25,222 nucleotides of DNA from an uncultured Lachnospiraceae bacterium. Its GTDB lineage: Bacteria; Bacillota; Clostridia; Lachnospirales; Lachnospiraceae. Numbering within the stretch: position 1 is the first letter of the stretch; every line of letters begins with the position of its first letter. The stretch lies in assembly GCA_900551115.1 (NCBI GenBank), contig URUY01000035.1, positions 1 to 25,222 on the forward strand, written 5' to 3'. The notes beneath the pieces were generated by a model. That model ran no database searches. It had not been told where the DNA came from and worked only from the letters and a program-made list of their open reading frames with translations. Positions 6,652 through 14,490 of this stretch are shown here, piece by piece. The position numbers were made by a program, and so were the translations under genes.

Positions 6652-6711
6652 CAGTGACACATAGCTTTTCTTAGGCGGCGTTTTATGACGCCCTAGAAAT
6701 GCTTGTCACTG
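6652..6711. other. Hairpin C overlapping the grpE stop codon
   Basis: CAGTGACA (6652-6659) pairs with TGTCACTG (6704-6711), which contains the grpE stop codon. Inside it, CTTAGGCGGCG and CGCCCTAG form a second imperfect stem around 6670-6695. The structure would form right behind the last ribosome on grpE. Confidence 0.5.
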
Positions 6712-7356
6712 TGTGACAGCTACCATACTATGTCTTACAACCGTATCCCGGTAAGTATATCCCTTTAAAAGCTCCTGCGCAACAATTCCCGATTCGTATT
6801 CCTCGCTCTCTACCTGCATCACTGCGTTGTGCAGTTCGGGATTAAACTCTGTTCCTACCGCTTCTATGGGCTTTACACCCAGCTTATCAAGCTCTCCTGT
6901 AAGCTGCTTGTAAATCATACTCATTCCTTCGGCAAAAGCACTGCCGTTTTCCTCTTCGGGAATGCTTCCCAGTCCTCTTTCAAAATTGTCTACCACCGGA
7001 AGTATCTTTTCGATTACACTCTTGGCCCCTACCTCAAACATAGCCGTTTTTTCTTTTTCGGTTCGCTTGCGGAAGTTTTCAAACTCTGCCATCTGGCGTT
7101 TTACCCTGTCCTCCAGTTCCTCTACCTTCTGTTTTAAGGCTTCTTCCTTTTTATCCTTTTTCTTATTTTTTCCAAAGAACTTTTTATCCTCTTCTCCGAC
7201 AGCTTCCGCGCCGTCTGTTTCTGTATCGGCTGCTTCTGCATTTTCCTCACCGGCTGTTTCTGCATTCTCTCCGCCGACTGTTTCTGCATTTTCTTCACCG
7301 GCTGTTTCCTGTACTTTATGCTCTTCTTCCAAAATCTCTTTTTCCTGTTCTGCCAT
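6706..7356 (-). CDS. grpE: GrpE nucleotide-exchange factor
   Basis: The cytoplasmic nucleotide-exchange factor for DnaK. 216 residues. Residues 1-75 are an acidic low-complexity tail with an 8-residue tandem repeat (ETAGEENA-like, three copies). A Lys-rich stretch (KKDKKEEALKQK) follows, then the long coiled coil (about 75-135, KVEELEDRVKRQMAEFENFRKRTEKEK), a hallmark of GrpE. The C-terminal beta domain contains NPELHNAVMQVES and GYTYRDTVVRHSMVAVTQ, the family signature. The start at MAEQEKEI has AAAGGA upstream. It follows hrcA by 30 bases and precedes dnaK. The tail is longer than in many GrpE proteins. Confidence 0.97.
   Translation of the reverse strand: MAEQEKEILEEEHKVQETAGEENAETVGGENAETAGEENAEAADTETDGAEAVGEEDKKFFGKNKKKDKKEEALKQKVEELEDRVKRQMAEFENFRKRTEKEKTAMFEVGAKSVIEKILPVVDNFERGLGSIPEEENGSAFAEGMSMIYKQLTGELDKLGVKPIEAVGTEFNPELHNAVMQVESEEYESGIVAQELLKGYTYRDTVVRHSMVAVTQ
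7234..7305. repeat. 24-bp tandem repeat inside grpE
   Basis: Three in-frame copies with period 24, marked by TTCTGCA at 7234, 7258 and 7282. They encode the acidic 8-residue unit E-T-A/V-G-E/G-E-N-A. Being a multiple of three, copy-number change keeps the frame. Confidence 0.8.
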
Positions 7357-7386
7357 AAGCCATATCCTTTCCTGTTCTAAGCTGTG

Positions 7387-8415
7387 CTACTTTTTTTTAT
7401 ATAAATCATCTAATTGATGCATCAGCGTCTTTAATGTACCGACTACCTTATCATAATCCATCCGTTTGGGGCCTATGATTCCTATAGTACCCTTCATGCC
7501 TTCGTCCAATTCATAGGTTGCCGTTACCACACTGCAATCCTTCATATTCTGCATCGGTGACTCATCACCGATATACACCTGAATACCATTGTTGCTTTCA
7601 TCAGAAAGCGTTTCCTGCACCAGCGTACTAAGCGCCTGTTTTTCTTCAAAGGCACTGATTAATTCACTGGCCTTTGCATTATCCGCCAGCTCCGGATACT
7701 TGAAAATATTGTTGGTGCCGCTGGTATAAATCTCAAGGTCTTCATCCTCCTTAATAACCTCTGCCACCGCATCAAGCACCTCTCCCACAATAGCGCTGTG
7801 GATACCTGCCTGCTGCTTTAGTGCCGTTATCAGTCCAAGATTTATTTCCTCAATAGGCTGACCGTTTAAATGGGTATTCAAAAGCATGTTAAGCTTTAAA
7901 AGCGTCTCGTCATCCAGGCCCTCCGGCACCTCGAGCATATGATTTTTAATCATATTGCCTTCTACTACAATAACCGCTAAAATCTGGTCCCTGTCCACTC
8001 TGGACAGCTGAATGAACTTTATTTTGTTGCGGTGAATCTGGGGAGCCGATATCATGGTAGCATAATTGGTATTCTGTGCCAGGACTCTGGCTACCTGTTT
8101 CAGGAGCGCTTCCATCTTATCTTCCTTTTCCAGAAGCATCTCCTTCATTTCCTCAACTTCTTTATCTCTTTCCGCCATCATGACATCCACATACAGGCGG
8201 TAACCTTTGTCTGAGGGAATTCTTCCGGCAGAAGTATGGGGCTGTATAATGTATCCCAATTCCTCCAAATCAGCCATTTCATTGCGAATGGTAGCAGAGC
8301 TTAGATTCAAATCCGTATATTTGGAAATAGTCCTGCTGCCAACCGGTTCTCCAGTTTCCAGGTAGTTGCGAATGATGGCCTGCAATATTTTCTTTTTTCG
8401 TTCATCAAGCTGCAT
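7387..8415 (-). CDS. hrcA: Heat-inducible transcription repressor HrcA
   Basis: The repressor of class I heat-shock genes; it binds CIRCE and is kept active by GroEL. 342 residues. The N-terminal winged helix (about 1-75) carries the family signature: ETGEPVGSRTISKY, LSSATIRNEMADLEELGYI and QPHTSAGRIPSDKGYRLYVD. The remaining residues form the GAF-like dimer domain, with the conserved ELxxMKGTIGIIGPKRMDYxKV-type end (here ELDEGMKGTIGIIGPKRMDY). The start has AAGGAG 7 bases upstream. As first gene of hrcA-grpE-dnaK-dnaJ behind a CIRCE, it represses its own operon. Confidence 0.98.
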   Translation of the reverse strand: MQLDERKKKILQAIIRNYLETGEPVGSRTISKYTDLNLSSATIRNEMADLEELGYIIQPHTSAGRIPSDKGYRLYVDVMMAERDKEVEEMKEMLLEKEDKMEALLKQVARVLAQNTNYATMISAPQIHRNKIKFIQLSRVDRDQILAVIVVEGNMIKNHMLEVPEGLDDETLLKLNMLLNTHLNGQPIEEINLGLITALKQQAGIHSAIVGEVLDAVAEVIKEDEDLEIYTSGTNNIFKYPELADNAKASELISAFEEKQALSTLVQETLSDESNNGIQVYIGDESPMQNMKDCSVVTATYELDEGMKGTIGIIGPKRMDYDKVVGTLKTLMHQLDDLYKKK

Positions 8416-8453
8416 CCTTCGTTCTCCTTCCTGTCTGCTCCCTCTTCAGATTG

Positions 8454-8480
8454 TTAGCACTCGATTCAAAGGAGTGCTAA
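8454..8480. promoter_or_regulatory. CIRCE operator (HrcA binding site)
   Basis: TTAGCACTC (8454-8462), a 9-base spacer, and GAGTGCTAA (8472-8480): a perfect match to the CIRCE consensus. It lies just downstream of the -10 box and covers the predicted transcription start region of the hrcA operon. Confidence 0.98.
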
Positions 8481-8494
8481 CATCTTCTTACCAT

Positions 8495-8523
8495 AAAATA
8501 TCACTTACCTATTATGATGTCAA
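8495..8523 (-). promoter_or_regulatory. Sigma-A promoter of the hrcA-grpE-dnaK-dnaJ operon
   Basis: On the minus strand, TTGACA (8518-8523), a 17-base spacer, and TATTTT (8495-8500). CIRCE begins 14 bases after the -10, the normal arrangement for HrcA repression. Confidence 0.8.
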
Positions 8524-8580
8524 CCGCTTTTATATAAATAAATTATAAAAAATATGGGAACAAAAAATATTTCAAAAAAA

Positions 8581-8627
8581 TTCCTATCGGCTGTCCGGTT
8601 TAAAAACCATCCGGCTGCCGATAGGAA
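8581..8627 (-). terminator. Intrinsic terminator of the DUF6465-like gene
   Basis: An 11-bp perfect stem, TTCCTATCGGC (8581-8591) and GCCGATAGGAA (8617-8627), with an inner CCGG pairing. On the minus strand it runs into TTTTTTT. It lies 38 bases after the gene's stop. Confidence 0.88.
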
Positions 8628-8665
8628 AATATGCGACATTATATATACTGATTACAATATATTAA

Positions 8666-9106
8666 TTAAATATAGAAGCTTCCTGCTTCCTTTCCGTTGA
8701 TTACATAGTAAGCCATGCCGTCTTCCGGCTTAACATACAGCTCCACAGACTTGAAATCTGCCGCTTTCTGCTTCAAATCATATTTCCATACATCTTTGGC
8801 AATCTTCACTAAGTCTTCTGTAGTATAAGATTTTCCTCCAAACTGGATGTTCATCTCTACTTTTACTTCTGCTTTAGCGGTTGTTTTCTTTGCCGCCGTT
8901 TTCTTAGCAGGTGCTTTCGTGGTCTTAGCTGCTGCCTTTGCTGTCTTTACAGGAGCTGCCTTTACTTCCTTTTCTGCCTTTGCAGGAGCTGCCTTTACTT
9001 CCTTTTCTGCCTTTGTGGGTGCTGCCTTTACTTCCTTTTCCACTTTTACAGGTGTTACCTTTACTTCTGCTGCTTCTTTAGCTGCAGTCTTTTTTACTGT
9101 TGCCAT
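8666..9106 (-). CDS. DUF6465-like protein with basic histone-like N-terminal tail
   Basis: 146 residues. Residues 1-90 are almost only Lys, Ala, Glu, Val, Pro and Thr, with an 11-residue tandem repeat (KAEKEVKAAPA-like, three copies) and then a (A/K)KKTAAKKTTAK stretch resembling histone H1-type tails. Residues about 92-146 form a compact domain, MNIQFGGKSYTTEDLVKIA and on to GMAYYVINGKEAGSFYI, which resembles DUF6465 proteins common in Lachnospiraceae; function unknown. DNA or RNA binding is a plausible inference from the tail only. The start at MATVKKTAAK is chosen for an AAGGGAG site 8 bases upstream. It has its own promoter and terminator, and lies upstream of hrcA on the same strand. Confidence 0.85.
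   Translation of the reverse strand: MATVKKTAAKEAAEVKVTPVKVEKEVKAAPTKAEKEVKAAPAKAEKEVKAAPVKTAKAAAKTTKAPAKKTAAKKTTAKAEVKVEMNIQFGGKSYTTEDLVKIAKDVWKYDLKQKAADFKSVELYVKPEDGMAYYVINGKEAGSFYI
8955..9053. repeat. 33-bp tandem repeat in the basic tail
   Basis: Three copies with exact period 33, beginning GCTGCCTTTACTTCC at 8955, 8988 and 9021, with a diverged fourth partial copy after 9054. In frame, encoding the 11-residue Lys/Ala/Pro unit. Confidence 0.9.
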
Positions 9107-9211
9107 TTGAATTTCTCCCTTCAATCGAAGCGACATCCTGTGATGTCAAACCTTTTCATATCCTCACAGGACGCTGCCTGAAACCGATTCGGGAAAGCTT
9201 CCTGCACCTAC

Positions 9212-9240
9212 AGTGTAGTCCATTAACCTCAAGTTGTCAA
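9212..9240 (-). promoter_or_regulatory. Sigma-A promoter of the DUF6465-like gene
   Basis: On the minus strand, TTGACA (9235-9240), a 17-base spacer, and TACACT (9212-9217), about 105 bases before the start codon. A near-consensus promoter, suggesting strong expression. Confidence 0.75.
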
Positions 9241-9284
9241 CTTTTTGTATTTTTCCGGCTTTCCAGCAGCCGGCATGGCTTCAT

Positions 9285-10133
9285 TTATCTTAAAAACAGA
9301 AAATATAAAATCACAACTGCACCCAACACAATGCGATACCAGCCAAATACCTTAAAATCATGCTTTTTAATATAAGAAAGCAAAAACTTAATAACAACTA
9401 CGGACACAATAAACGCAACCGCCATAGCCGCCAGCAGAGCCGTCAGTTCTATTGCCGAAAAATCAAGACCAAACTTGACAATCTTTAAGAGGCTGGCGCC
9501 AAACATAACCGGAATAGCCAAAAAGAATGTAAACTCTGCGGCTACCGGTCTGGAAATACCGATTAGCAGCGCGCCTACAATCGTTGCACCGGAGCGTGAG
9601 GTGCCCGGAAACACTGCGGCAATCAGCTGAAATACGCCAATCATAAATGCCATTTTATAGGTAATCTGGGAAAGTGCGGTAACCGCCGGATTTTTTCCTT
9701 TATTCCAATTCTCTACTATAATAAAGGCAATACCGAAAACAATCAGGGCGCCTGCAACCACATACCAGTGATAGAACAGTTCATCCAGTACGTCATCAAA
9801 TAAAATACCAATAACTGCCGCCGGTACGCATGCCGCCAAAATCTTAAACCAGAGGGTCATGGTATCCATGTTTATATAGGCCAACAGACCTTTTTCCTTA
9901 GCCCCGTTTCCTTTTCTGCAAAAAGGCCATATCTGCTTAATAAAAAGCACCACTACAGCCATAATAGCGCCGAGCTGGATTACCACCTCAAACATATTGA
10001 AAAAATTGTCTGAAACATTTTCAAACTTGACAAACTCCTCTAACAGAATCAGATGCCCGGTACTGCTGATGGGAAGCCACTCTGTAATACCTTCCACAAT
10101 ACCAAATAGAATTGCTTTTAATATATCTAACAT
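9285..10133 (-). CDS. uppP: Undecaprenyl-diphosphatase UppP (BacA)
   Basis: An integral membrane enzyme that removes one phosphate from undecaprenyl diphosphate, recycling the lipid carrier for peptidoglycan and other wall polymers; it also raises bacitracin tolerance. 282 residues, usual length. Both family motifs are present: EGITEWLPISSTGH (about 14-27) with the catalytic Glu and His region, and PGTSRSGATIVGALLIG (about 174-190) with the catalytic Arg. At least seven hydrophobic helices alternate through the protein. The start has AAAGAGG upstream. It follows the patatin-like gene by 97 bases on the same strand. That gap holds small hairpins, including GACCC/GGGTC at 10146-10161, just before the ribosome site. 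Confidence 0.96.
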   Translation of the reverse strand: MLDILKAILFGIVEGITEWLPISSTGHLILLEEFVKFENVSDNFFNMFEVVIQLGAIMAVVVLFIKQIWPFCRKGNGAKEKGLLAYINMDTMTLWFKILAACVPAAVIGILFDDVLDELFYHWYVVAGALIVFGIAFIIVENWNKGKNPAVTALSQITYKMAFMIGVFQLIAAVFPGTSRSGATIVGALLIGISRPVAAEFTFFLAIPVMFGASLLKIVKFGLDFSAIELTALLAAMAVAFIVSVVVIKFLLSYIKKHDFKVFGWYRIVLGAVVILYFLFLR

Positions 10134-10230
10134 AATACCTCTTTCAGACCCGCCCGGGTCCTTCCTTTATTTTATTTTCAGGCTTTTTTGCCTTTAATAT
10201 CCTTTTTAAGGCTATTCTGTTTTTGCCTGC

Positions 10231-11079
10231 TTATGACTCCAGATAATTCACAAGAAGTTCAAAGCAGTCTTCTGCGTCCCGATACCCTTCTTTGTAAAGT
10301 GCCCGCAGCTTTTCTGCATCCTTTTCAATCCGTCCCACATTGCTTTTTTTCTTTGGCCGGATTACAAAAGCCTGCCCGTTTTCCTGCTGTCTCTCCAAAT
10401 AAGCAAGCGTATTATTATACACTATATGCCTTTTTGCCATCAGCTCATAGACCTTGGGGTATTTTAGATACCGCAGCTTTATCAGTCCTAACTGTGTCGC
10501 CGGCTTTCTGACAAAGCCTTCTTCCTTTGTGAGAATAACCACATTCTTTTTATTTCCGTCCAATATGGATTTCTGAATGGGCACAGCGTCAGAAATGCCG
10601 CCGTCCAGATACAGCTTGTTTCCGATTTTTACGTTACGGGATACGAGCGGCAGCGAAGCCGATGCCCGGACAGCCTCGATATCCTTTTTCATATCCCGGA
10701 TTCTTAAGTATTCCGGTCTGCCGGTAACGATGTTGGTCACTACCGCATAAGCTCTGCCCGCGTATCTGTCAAAGGCCGCATAGTCATAGGGATTTAAGTA
10801 TTCCGGTATCAGGGTATATGCTGTTTTTACATTAAACAAATCACCGGTAGTAAGCAGGCTTTCCAGACTGCAGTATTTTTTACTGTCCAGATAGTCGATT
10901 CCTACATCCAGTGCCCTGCCTTTCTGTTTGGACAGGTAACTGCACATGTGGCATGCGCCTGCCGAAACACCGTATACACCGGAAAACTCCAGTCCTTTCT
11001 CCAGGAAAAAATCCAGTACACCTGCCGTGTATACCCCCTTCATTCCCCCGCCTTCCAAAACAAGTCCTGCCTGATACAT
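10231..11079 (-). CDS. Patatin-like phospholipase (RssA/YjjU-type)
   Basis: A predicted serine lipid acyl hydrolase of 282 residues using a Ser-Asp dyad. The oxyanion loop LVLEGGGMKGVYTAG is at residues 7-20. The nucleophile elbow GVSAG has Ser39. The DGG motif in YLDGGISDAVP supplies Asp159. All catalytic elements are intact. There is no signal peptide, so cytoplasmic. The start has an AGAGGGAG site. It lies 64 bases after the aminotransferase gene and 97 bases before uppP on the same strand, so it may be co-transcribed with either. The physiological substrate cannot be told from the sequence. Confidence 0.92.
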   Translation of the reverse strand: MYQAGLVLEGGGMKGVYTAGVLDFFLEKGLEFSGVYGVSAGACHMCSYLSKQKGRALDVGIDYLDSKKYCSLESLLTTGDLFNVKTAYTLIPEYLNPYDYAAFDRYAGRAYAVVTNIVTGRPEYLRIRDMKKDIEAVRASASLPLVSRNVKIGNKLYLDGGISDAVPIQKSILDGNKKNVVILTKEEGFVRKPATQLGLIKLRYLKYPKVYELMAKRHIVYNNTLAYLERQQENGQAFVIRPKKKSNVGRIEKDAEKLRALYKEGYRDAEDCFELLVNYLES

Positions 11080-11143
11080 ATTTTACTCCCTCTTTTCTCC
11101 CTTTCTCCGATTCACAATCAGATGACTGCAAAGCTGACCGCAA

Positions 11144-12346
11144 TTACCGGCGCACGCTCTGCGGATACTCTGTCTCTACAAATTTCCTGAGAGCTGCCAA
11201 AGAACGCTCTACCTTTTCCGTATTGATACAGTATGCCATACGGAAATAGCCGGGACAGCCAAAGGAATCCGCAGGTACCAGAATCAAATCATATTTTAAA
11301 GCTTTTTCACAGAATACCTTCGCATCCTCCTCCAGTGCCTTAGGGAAAATATAAAAGGTACCGCCCGGTTTCACACAGGTAAAGCCAAGCGCCGTCAATT
11401 CCTTATACAGCAGATTCATATTCGTTTCGTATACGGAAAGATCCGCCGTCTTATAAAGCACCTCTGCTACTGCAAGCTGAATGACAGAGGGCGGACAGTT
11501 GTGCCCGATGCCTCTGGAAATCTGACCGCACATCTGAACCATATCCGCTGCATCCTTACATGCCGGATTAATGGCTACATAACCGATTCTCTCTCCCGGC
11601 AGGGACAGGGATTTGCTAAAGCTGTAACACATAATGGTATTGTCATAGAATGCGGAAACGCAGGGTGCATCCACGCCTTCAAATATAATCTCCCTGTACG
11701 GCTCATCGGAAATCAGATAAATATCATGCCCGTACTCTGCCGATTTTGCCTTCAGTACCTCTGCCAGTCTTTTAATGGTTGCCGTGGAATAAACGATACC
11801 GGAAGGATTGTTGGGCGTATTGATTAAAATTGCCATTGTCTTATCGGATATCATCTCTTCAAAGGCTTCAAAATTAATCTGAAAGTCCTCCGTATTAGCA
11901 GGCACTACCTTCAATACCGCTCCCGTCAGATTGACATAGGGATTATACTCGGGGAAATAGGGTGCAAAGGTGAGAATCTCATCTCCCGGTTCTGTAACCA
12001 GTCTGAATGCATGAGCAAGCGCCCCTGCTGCCCCCAGCGCCATAAAGATATGTTCTGCCCGGTAAGGAATCCCGAATCTCTTCTCAAGGGATGCCGCCAC
12101 CTTTTCCCGCACGGACCAGATTCCCAGACTGGGGCTGTAGCCGTGAAGGAACGCCGGTGTCTCTTCCTGAAGCATCTTTATCATAACATCCGTAAATTCC
12201 TGCGGTACGGGAACGGAAGGGTTGCCCAGACTGTAATCAAATACGTTTTCATAGCCGATTTCTTTACCTCTTGCCGTAGCGAACTCTGAAAGCTGTCTGA
12301 TAACAGATTTACCCGAAAGCATATTTTTATATTTCTGTACTAACAT
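11144..12346 (-). CDS. PLP-dependent aminotransferase, class I/II (aspartate-aminotransferase-like)
   Basis: A fold-type I aminotransferase, cytoplasmic, 400 residues. PLP-site residues are visible: NTPNNPSG (176-183), ISDEPYREI with Asp214 and Tyr217, and SFSKSLSLPGERIGY with the Schiff-base Lys245. The N-terminal YSLGNPSVPVP matches the substrate-closing loop of class I enzymes. It probably transfers the amino group of Asp, Ala or an aromatic amino acid to 2-oxoglutarate; the exact substrate is unresolved. The start has an AGGAGAG site about 10 bases upstream and a promoter at 12397-12424. It is followed by the patatin-like gene. Confidence 0.93.
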   Translation of the reverse strand: MLVQKYKNMLSGKSVIRQLSEFATARGKEIGYENVFDYSLGNPSVPVPQEFTDVMIKMLQEETPAFLHGYSPSLGIWSVREKVAASLEKRFGIPYRAEHIFMALGAAGALAHAFRLVTEPGDEILTFAPYFPEYNPYVNLTGAVLKVVPANTEDFQINFEAFEEMISDKTMAILINTPNNPSGIVYSTATIKRLAEVLKAKSAEYGHDIYLISDEPYREIIFEGVDAPCVSAFYDNTIMCYSFSKSLSLPGERIGYVAINPACKDAADMVQMCGQISRGIGHNCPPSVIQLAVAEVLYKTADLSVYETNMNLLYKELTALGFTCVKPGGTFYIFPKALEEDAKVFCEKALKYDLILVPADSFGCPGYFRMAYCINTEKVERSLAALRKFVETEYPQSVRR

Positions 12347-12365
12347 TATAGTTCTCTCCTCTTGT

Positions 12366-12380
12366 GTGATTTCGTATCAC
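12366..12380. promoter_or_regulatory. Small inverted repeat in the aminotransferase leader
   Basis: GTGAT and ATCAC (12366-12370, 12376-12380) around a 5-base centre, lying between the promoter and the ribosome site. It could be an operator or a weak hairpin. Confidence 0.3.
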
Positions 12381-12396
12381 CTGATTATTTCTTTTC

Positions 12397-12424
12397 ATTT
12401 TAACACATTCCCGCCATTTTACAA
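12397..12424 (-). promoter_or_regulatory. Promoter of the aminotransferase gene
   Basis: On the minus strand, TTGTAA (12419-12424), a 16-base spacer, and TAAAAT (12397-12402) with an extended TGT directly before the -10. Confidence 0.6.
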
Positions 12425-12493
12425 GAACGGATGTCCCTGCTCTTTTGTATTTTTGCCTTCCTGCTTTCTGCGTTTTTAAGACAGCCTGCCGCT

Positions 12494-13987
12494 CTATTCC
12501 TCAGACCAGATAAGCGCGCACTTGACCGCCTTCTGCCAGCCCCGAAGCAGTGCGGCCCGTTTTTCCTCTTCCATGGCAGGGGTAAAGGTCCTGCCTAACA
12601 GCCAGTTTTCTTTTATTTCCGCATGGTCCTTCCAGTAGCCGGTAGCAAGCCCTGCCAGATAAGCCGCACCCAAAGCCGTCGTTTCAATGCACTCCGGTCT
12701 TCTTACCTCCGTATTCAGGATATCCGATTCAAACTGCATCAGGAAATTGTTGGCGCTGGCGCCGCCGTCAACCTTTAAGCTCTTAAGCTCTATACCGGAA
12801 TCTTTTTCCATCGCCCTTAACACATCCGCTGTCTGATAGGCAATGGATTCCAGTGTGGCACGGATGAAATGCTCCTTTTTGCAGCCCCTGGTCAGCCCTA
12901 CAATCGTCCCTCTTGCATAAGGGTTCCAGTACGGAGCCCCCAGGCCTGCAAACGCCGGCACTACATAGACACCGCCGGTATCCTCTACTTCCACCGCATA
13001 TTCTTCAGACTGGGGCGCGCTCTTTATCATACGCATACCGTCTCTGAGCCACTGGATGGCAGCGCCTGCCACAAACACGCTTCCTTCCAGTGCATACTCT
13101 GCCTGTTTGCTTGTACCGGCTGCAATGGTTGTCAGCAGTCCGCTCTCTGACCGAATGGCTTTTTTGCCGGTATTCATTAACAGAAAACAGCCCGTTCCGT
13201 ATGTGTTTTTTACCTCTCCCGGCTCAAAGCAGCACTGTCCGAACAACGCCGCCTGCTGGTCGCCTGCTGCGCCGGCAATAGGAATTTTTCCTCCCAGCAC
13301 CGAGGTATCCGTATAGCCGTACACGTAACTTGAGGGGCGTACCACCGGAAGCATGCTTTCCGGTATTTTAAAATAGGAAAGAATCTCCTTATCCCATGTC
13401 AGGTTATGAATGTCAAACAGCATGGTGCGGGAAGCGTTGGTATAATCCGTTACATGCACTTTCCCTTTTGTCAGATGCCAGATAAGCCAGGTGTCCACCG
13501 TACCAAACAGAAGCTTCCCGGCATCTGCCTTTTCTCTTGCCCCCGGTACGTTCTCCAATATCCATGCAATTTTGGACGCACTGAAATAAGCATCGGGAAT
13601 CAAGCCCGTCTTTTCCCTTACCGTTTTGTCAAAGCCTGCTGCCGTCAAGTCATCTATCATGGGCGCCGTCCGCCTGCACTGCCAGACAATGGCATTGTAT
13701 ACCGGCTCTCCCGTTGTTCTGTCCCATACAATAGTTGTTTCCCGCTGGTTTGTAATACCGATACCGCTTATCTCTTCCGGTCTTGCCCCTATTTTAGCCA
13801 TGGCTTCAATCGCTACGCCTAACTGGGATGACCAGATTTCCTTGGGATTATGCTCCACCCAGCCGGGTTTGGGGTATATCTGCTCAAACTCCTTTTGCGC
13901 CATGGAACAGATTTTTCCTTTTTTATCAAATAAAATACAGCGGGAACTGGTGGTTCCCTGGTCTAATGCCAATACATATTTTTTCAT
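12494..13987 (-). CDS. glpK: Glycerol kinase GlpK
   Basis: Phosphorylates glycerol to sn-glycerol-3-phosphate with ATP; cytoplasmic. 497 residues, normal length. FGGY-kinase features: ALDQGTTSSRCILFDKKG (7-24), GITNQRETTIVWDR with the glycerol-contacting Arg-Glu, GAAGDQQAALFGQCCF and NTYGTGCFLLMNTG, and the signature DGGASANNFLMQF. In HPr-regulated Gram-positive GlpK a phosphorylatable His lies in a YHFFG-like loop before IPIAGAAGDQQ. Here the aligned loop reads TSVLGGK with no His. The start at MKKYVLALDQG is preceded by GAGAGGG; the longer ATG 20 codons earlier lies in the spacer after the DUF1667 gene. It is the last gene of the glp cluster; no glpF was seen. Confidence 0.97.
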   Translation of the reverse strand: MKKYVLALDQGTTSSRCILFDKKGKICSMAQKEFEQIYPKPGWVEHNPKEIWSSQLGVAIEAMAKIGARPEEISGIGITNQRETTIVWDRTTGEPVYNAIVWQCRRTAPMIDDLTAAGFDKTVREKTGLIPDAYFSASKIAWILENVPGAREKADAGKLLFGTVDTWLIWHLTKGKVHVTDYTNASRTMLFDIHNLTWDKEILSYFKIPESMLPVVRPSSYVYGYTDTSVLGGKIPIAGAAGDQQAALFGQCCFEPGEVKNTYGTGCFLLMNTGKKAIRSESGLLTTIAAGTSKQAEYALEGSVFVAGAAIQWLRDGMRMIKSAPQSEEYAVEVEDTGGVYVVPAFAGLGAPYWNPYARGTIVGLTRGCKKEHFIRATLESIAYQTADVLRAMEKDSGIELKSLKVDGGASANNFLMQFESDILNTEVRRPECIETTALGAAYLAGLATGYWKDHAEIKENWLLGRTFTPAMEEEKRAALLRGWQKAVKCALIWSEE

Positions 13988-14036
13988 GTAAGCCCTCTCC
14001 GTTTTCCTGTGTTTTATGTGTTTTACCGATGCTATT

Positions 14037-14396
14037 CTACAGTACATTTTTTGTGGCGATTATATCAGCACCGGTATCTGCCGCATTTTTTATAATGATA
14101 TCTCCGATATGAACAGGCGGCGCCACCTCTGCCTGCCGAAGTACCTCTATACAAGCTTTTATTTTATCCTTTGGGATATCAGAGGCTGTTTTTACGGATA
14201 CCACCTGATTCTCTCTGCCTAAAATCCGTACCGTACTAGTTACCGTCCGTCTCGGATCCGTCAGCTCATTTTCAGCATATTCTGCCCCCCTCGGACAGGT
14301 ATTGCCGGTTACTGTAATATCGCCGTTCTCCTCTGTTACAGCCGTCAGGGCACATCCCAAAGGACATCTGATACATGTCATTTCCTTCTTCTGCAT
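14037..14396 (-). CDS. DUF1667 protein, putative Fe-S subunit of glycerol-3-phosphate dehydrogenase
   Basis: 119 residues. The N-terminus has four cysteines in CxxCxxxC...CPRG (Cys8, 11, 15 and 34), fitting an iron-sulphur cluster. The rest (RTVTSTVRILGRENQVVSVK...IPKDKIKACIEVL) matches DUF1667. In Firmicutes DUF1667 is usually encoded next to a GlpA-type and a GlpB-type flavoprotein and glpK, as here, so it probably passes electrons in an anaerobic glycerol-3-phosphate dehydrogenase complex; this role is inferred from context. Start choice is uncertain: ATGs at 14423, 14396 and 14381 are all possible. 14396 has the best-placed site (GGAAAGGAAG). It lies 49 bases before glpK and 94 bases after the GlpB-like gene. 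Confidence 0.85.
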   Translation of the reverse strand: MQKKEMTCIRCPLGCALTAVTEENGDITVTGNTCPRGAEYAENELTDPRRTVTSTVRILGRENQVVSVKTASDIPKDKIKACIEVLRQAEVAPPVHIGDIIIKNAADTGADIIATKNVL

Positions 14397-14490
14397 AATC
14401 TTCCTTTCCGGGCACTTCTCCATGCACCTTTAAAGACACCTTGCCGCGCGCCGTTTTACAGGCATTTCCATTCGCATTTCATTCTTTTTC

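Noticed and set aside
9240..9284. Terminator after uppP (CCGGCT/AGCCGG near 9254-9273)
   Set aside because: The stem is only 6 bp and is followed by an A-run on the minus strand, so termination is not supported.
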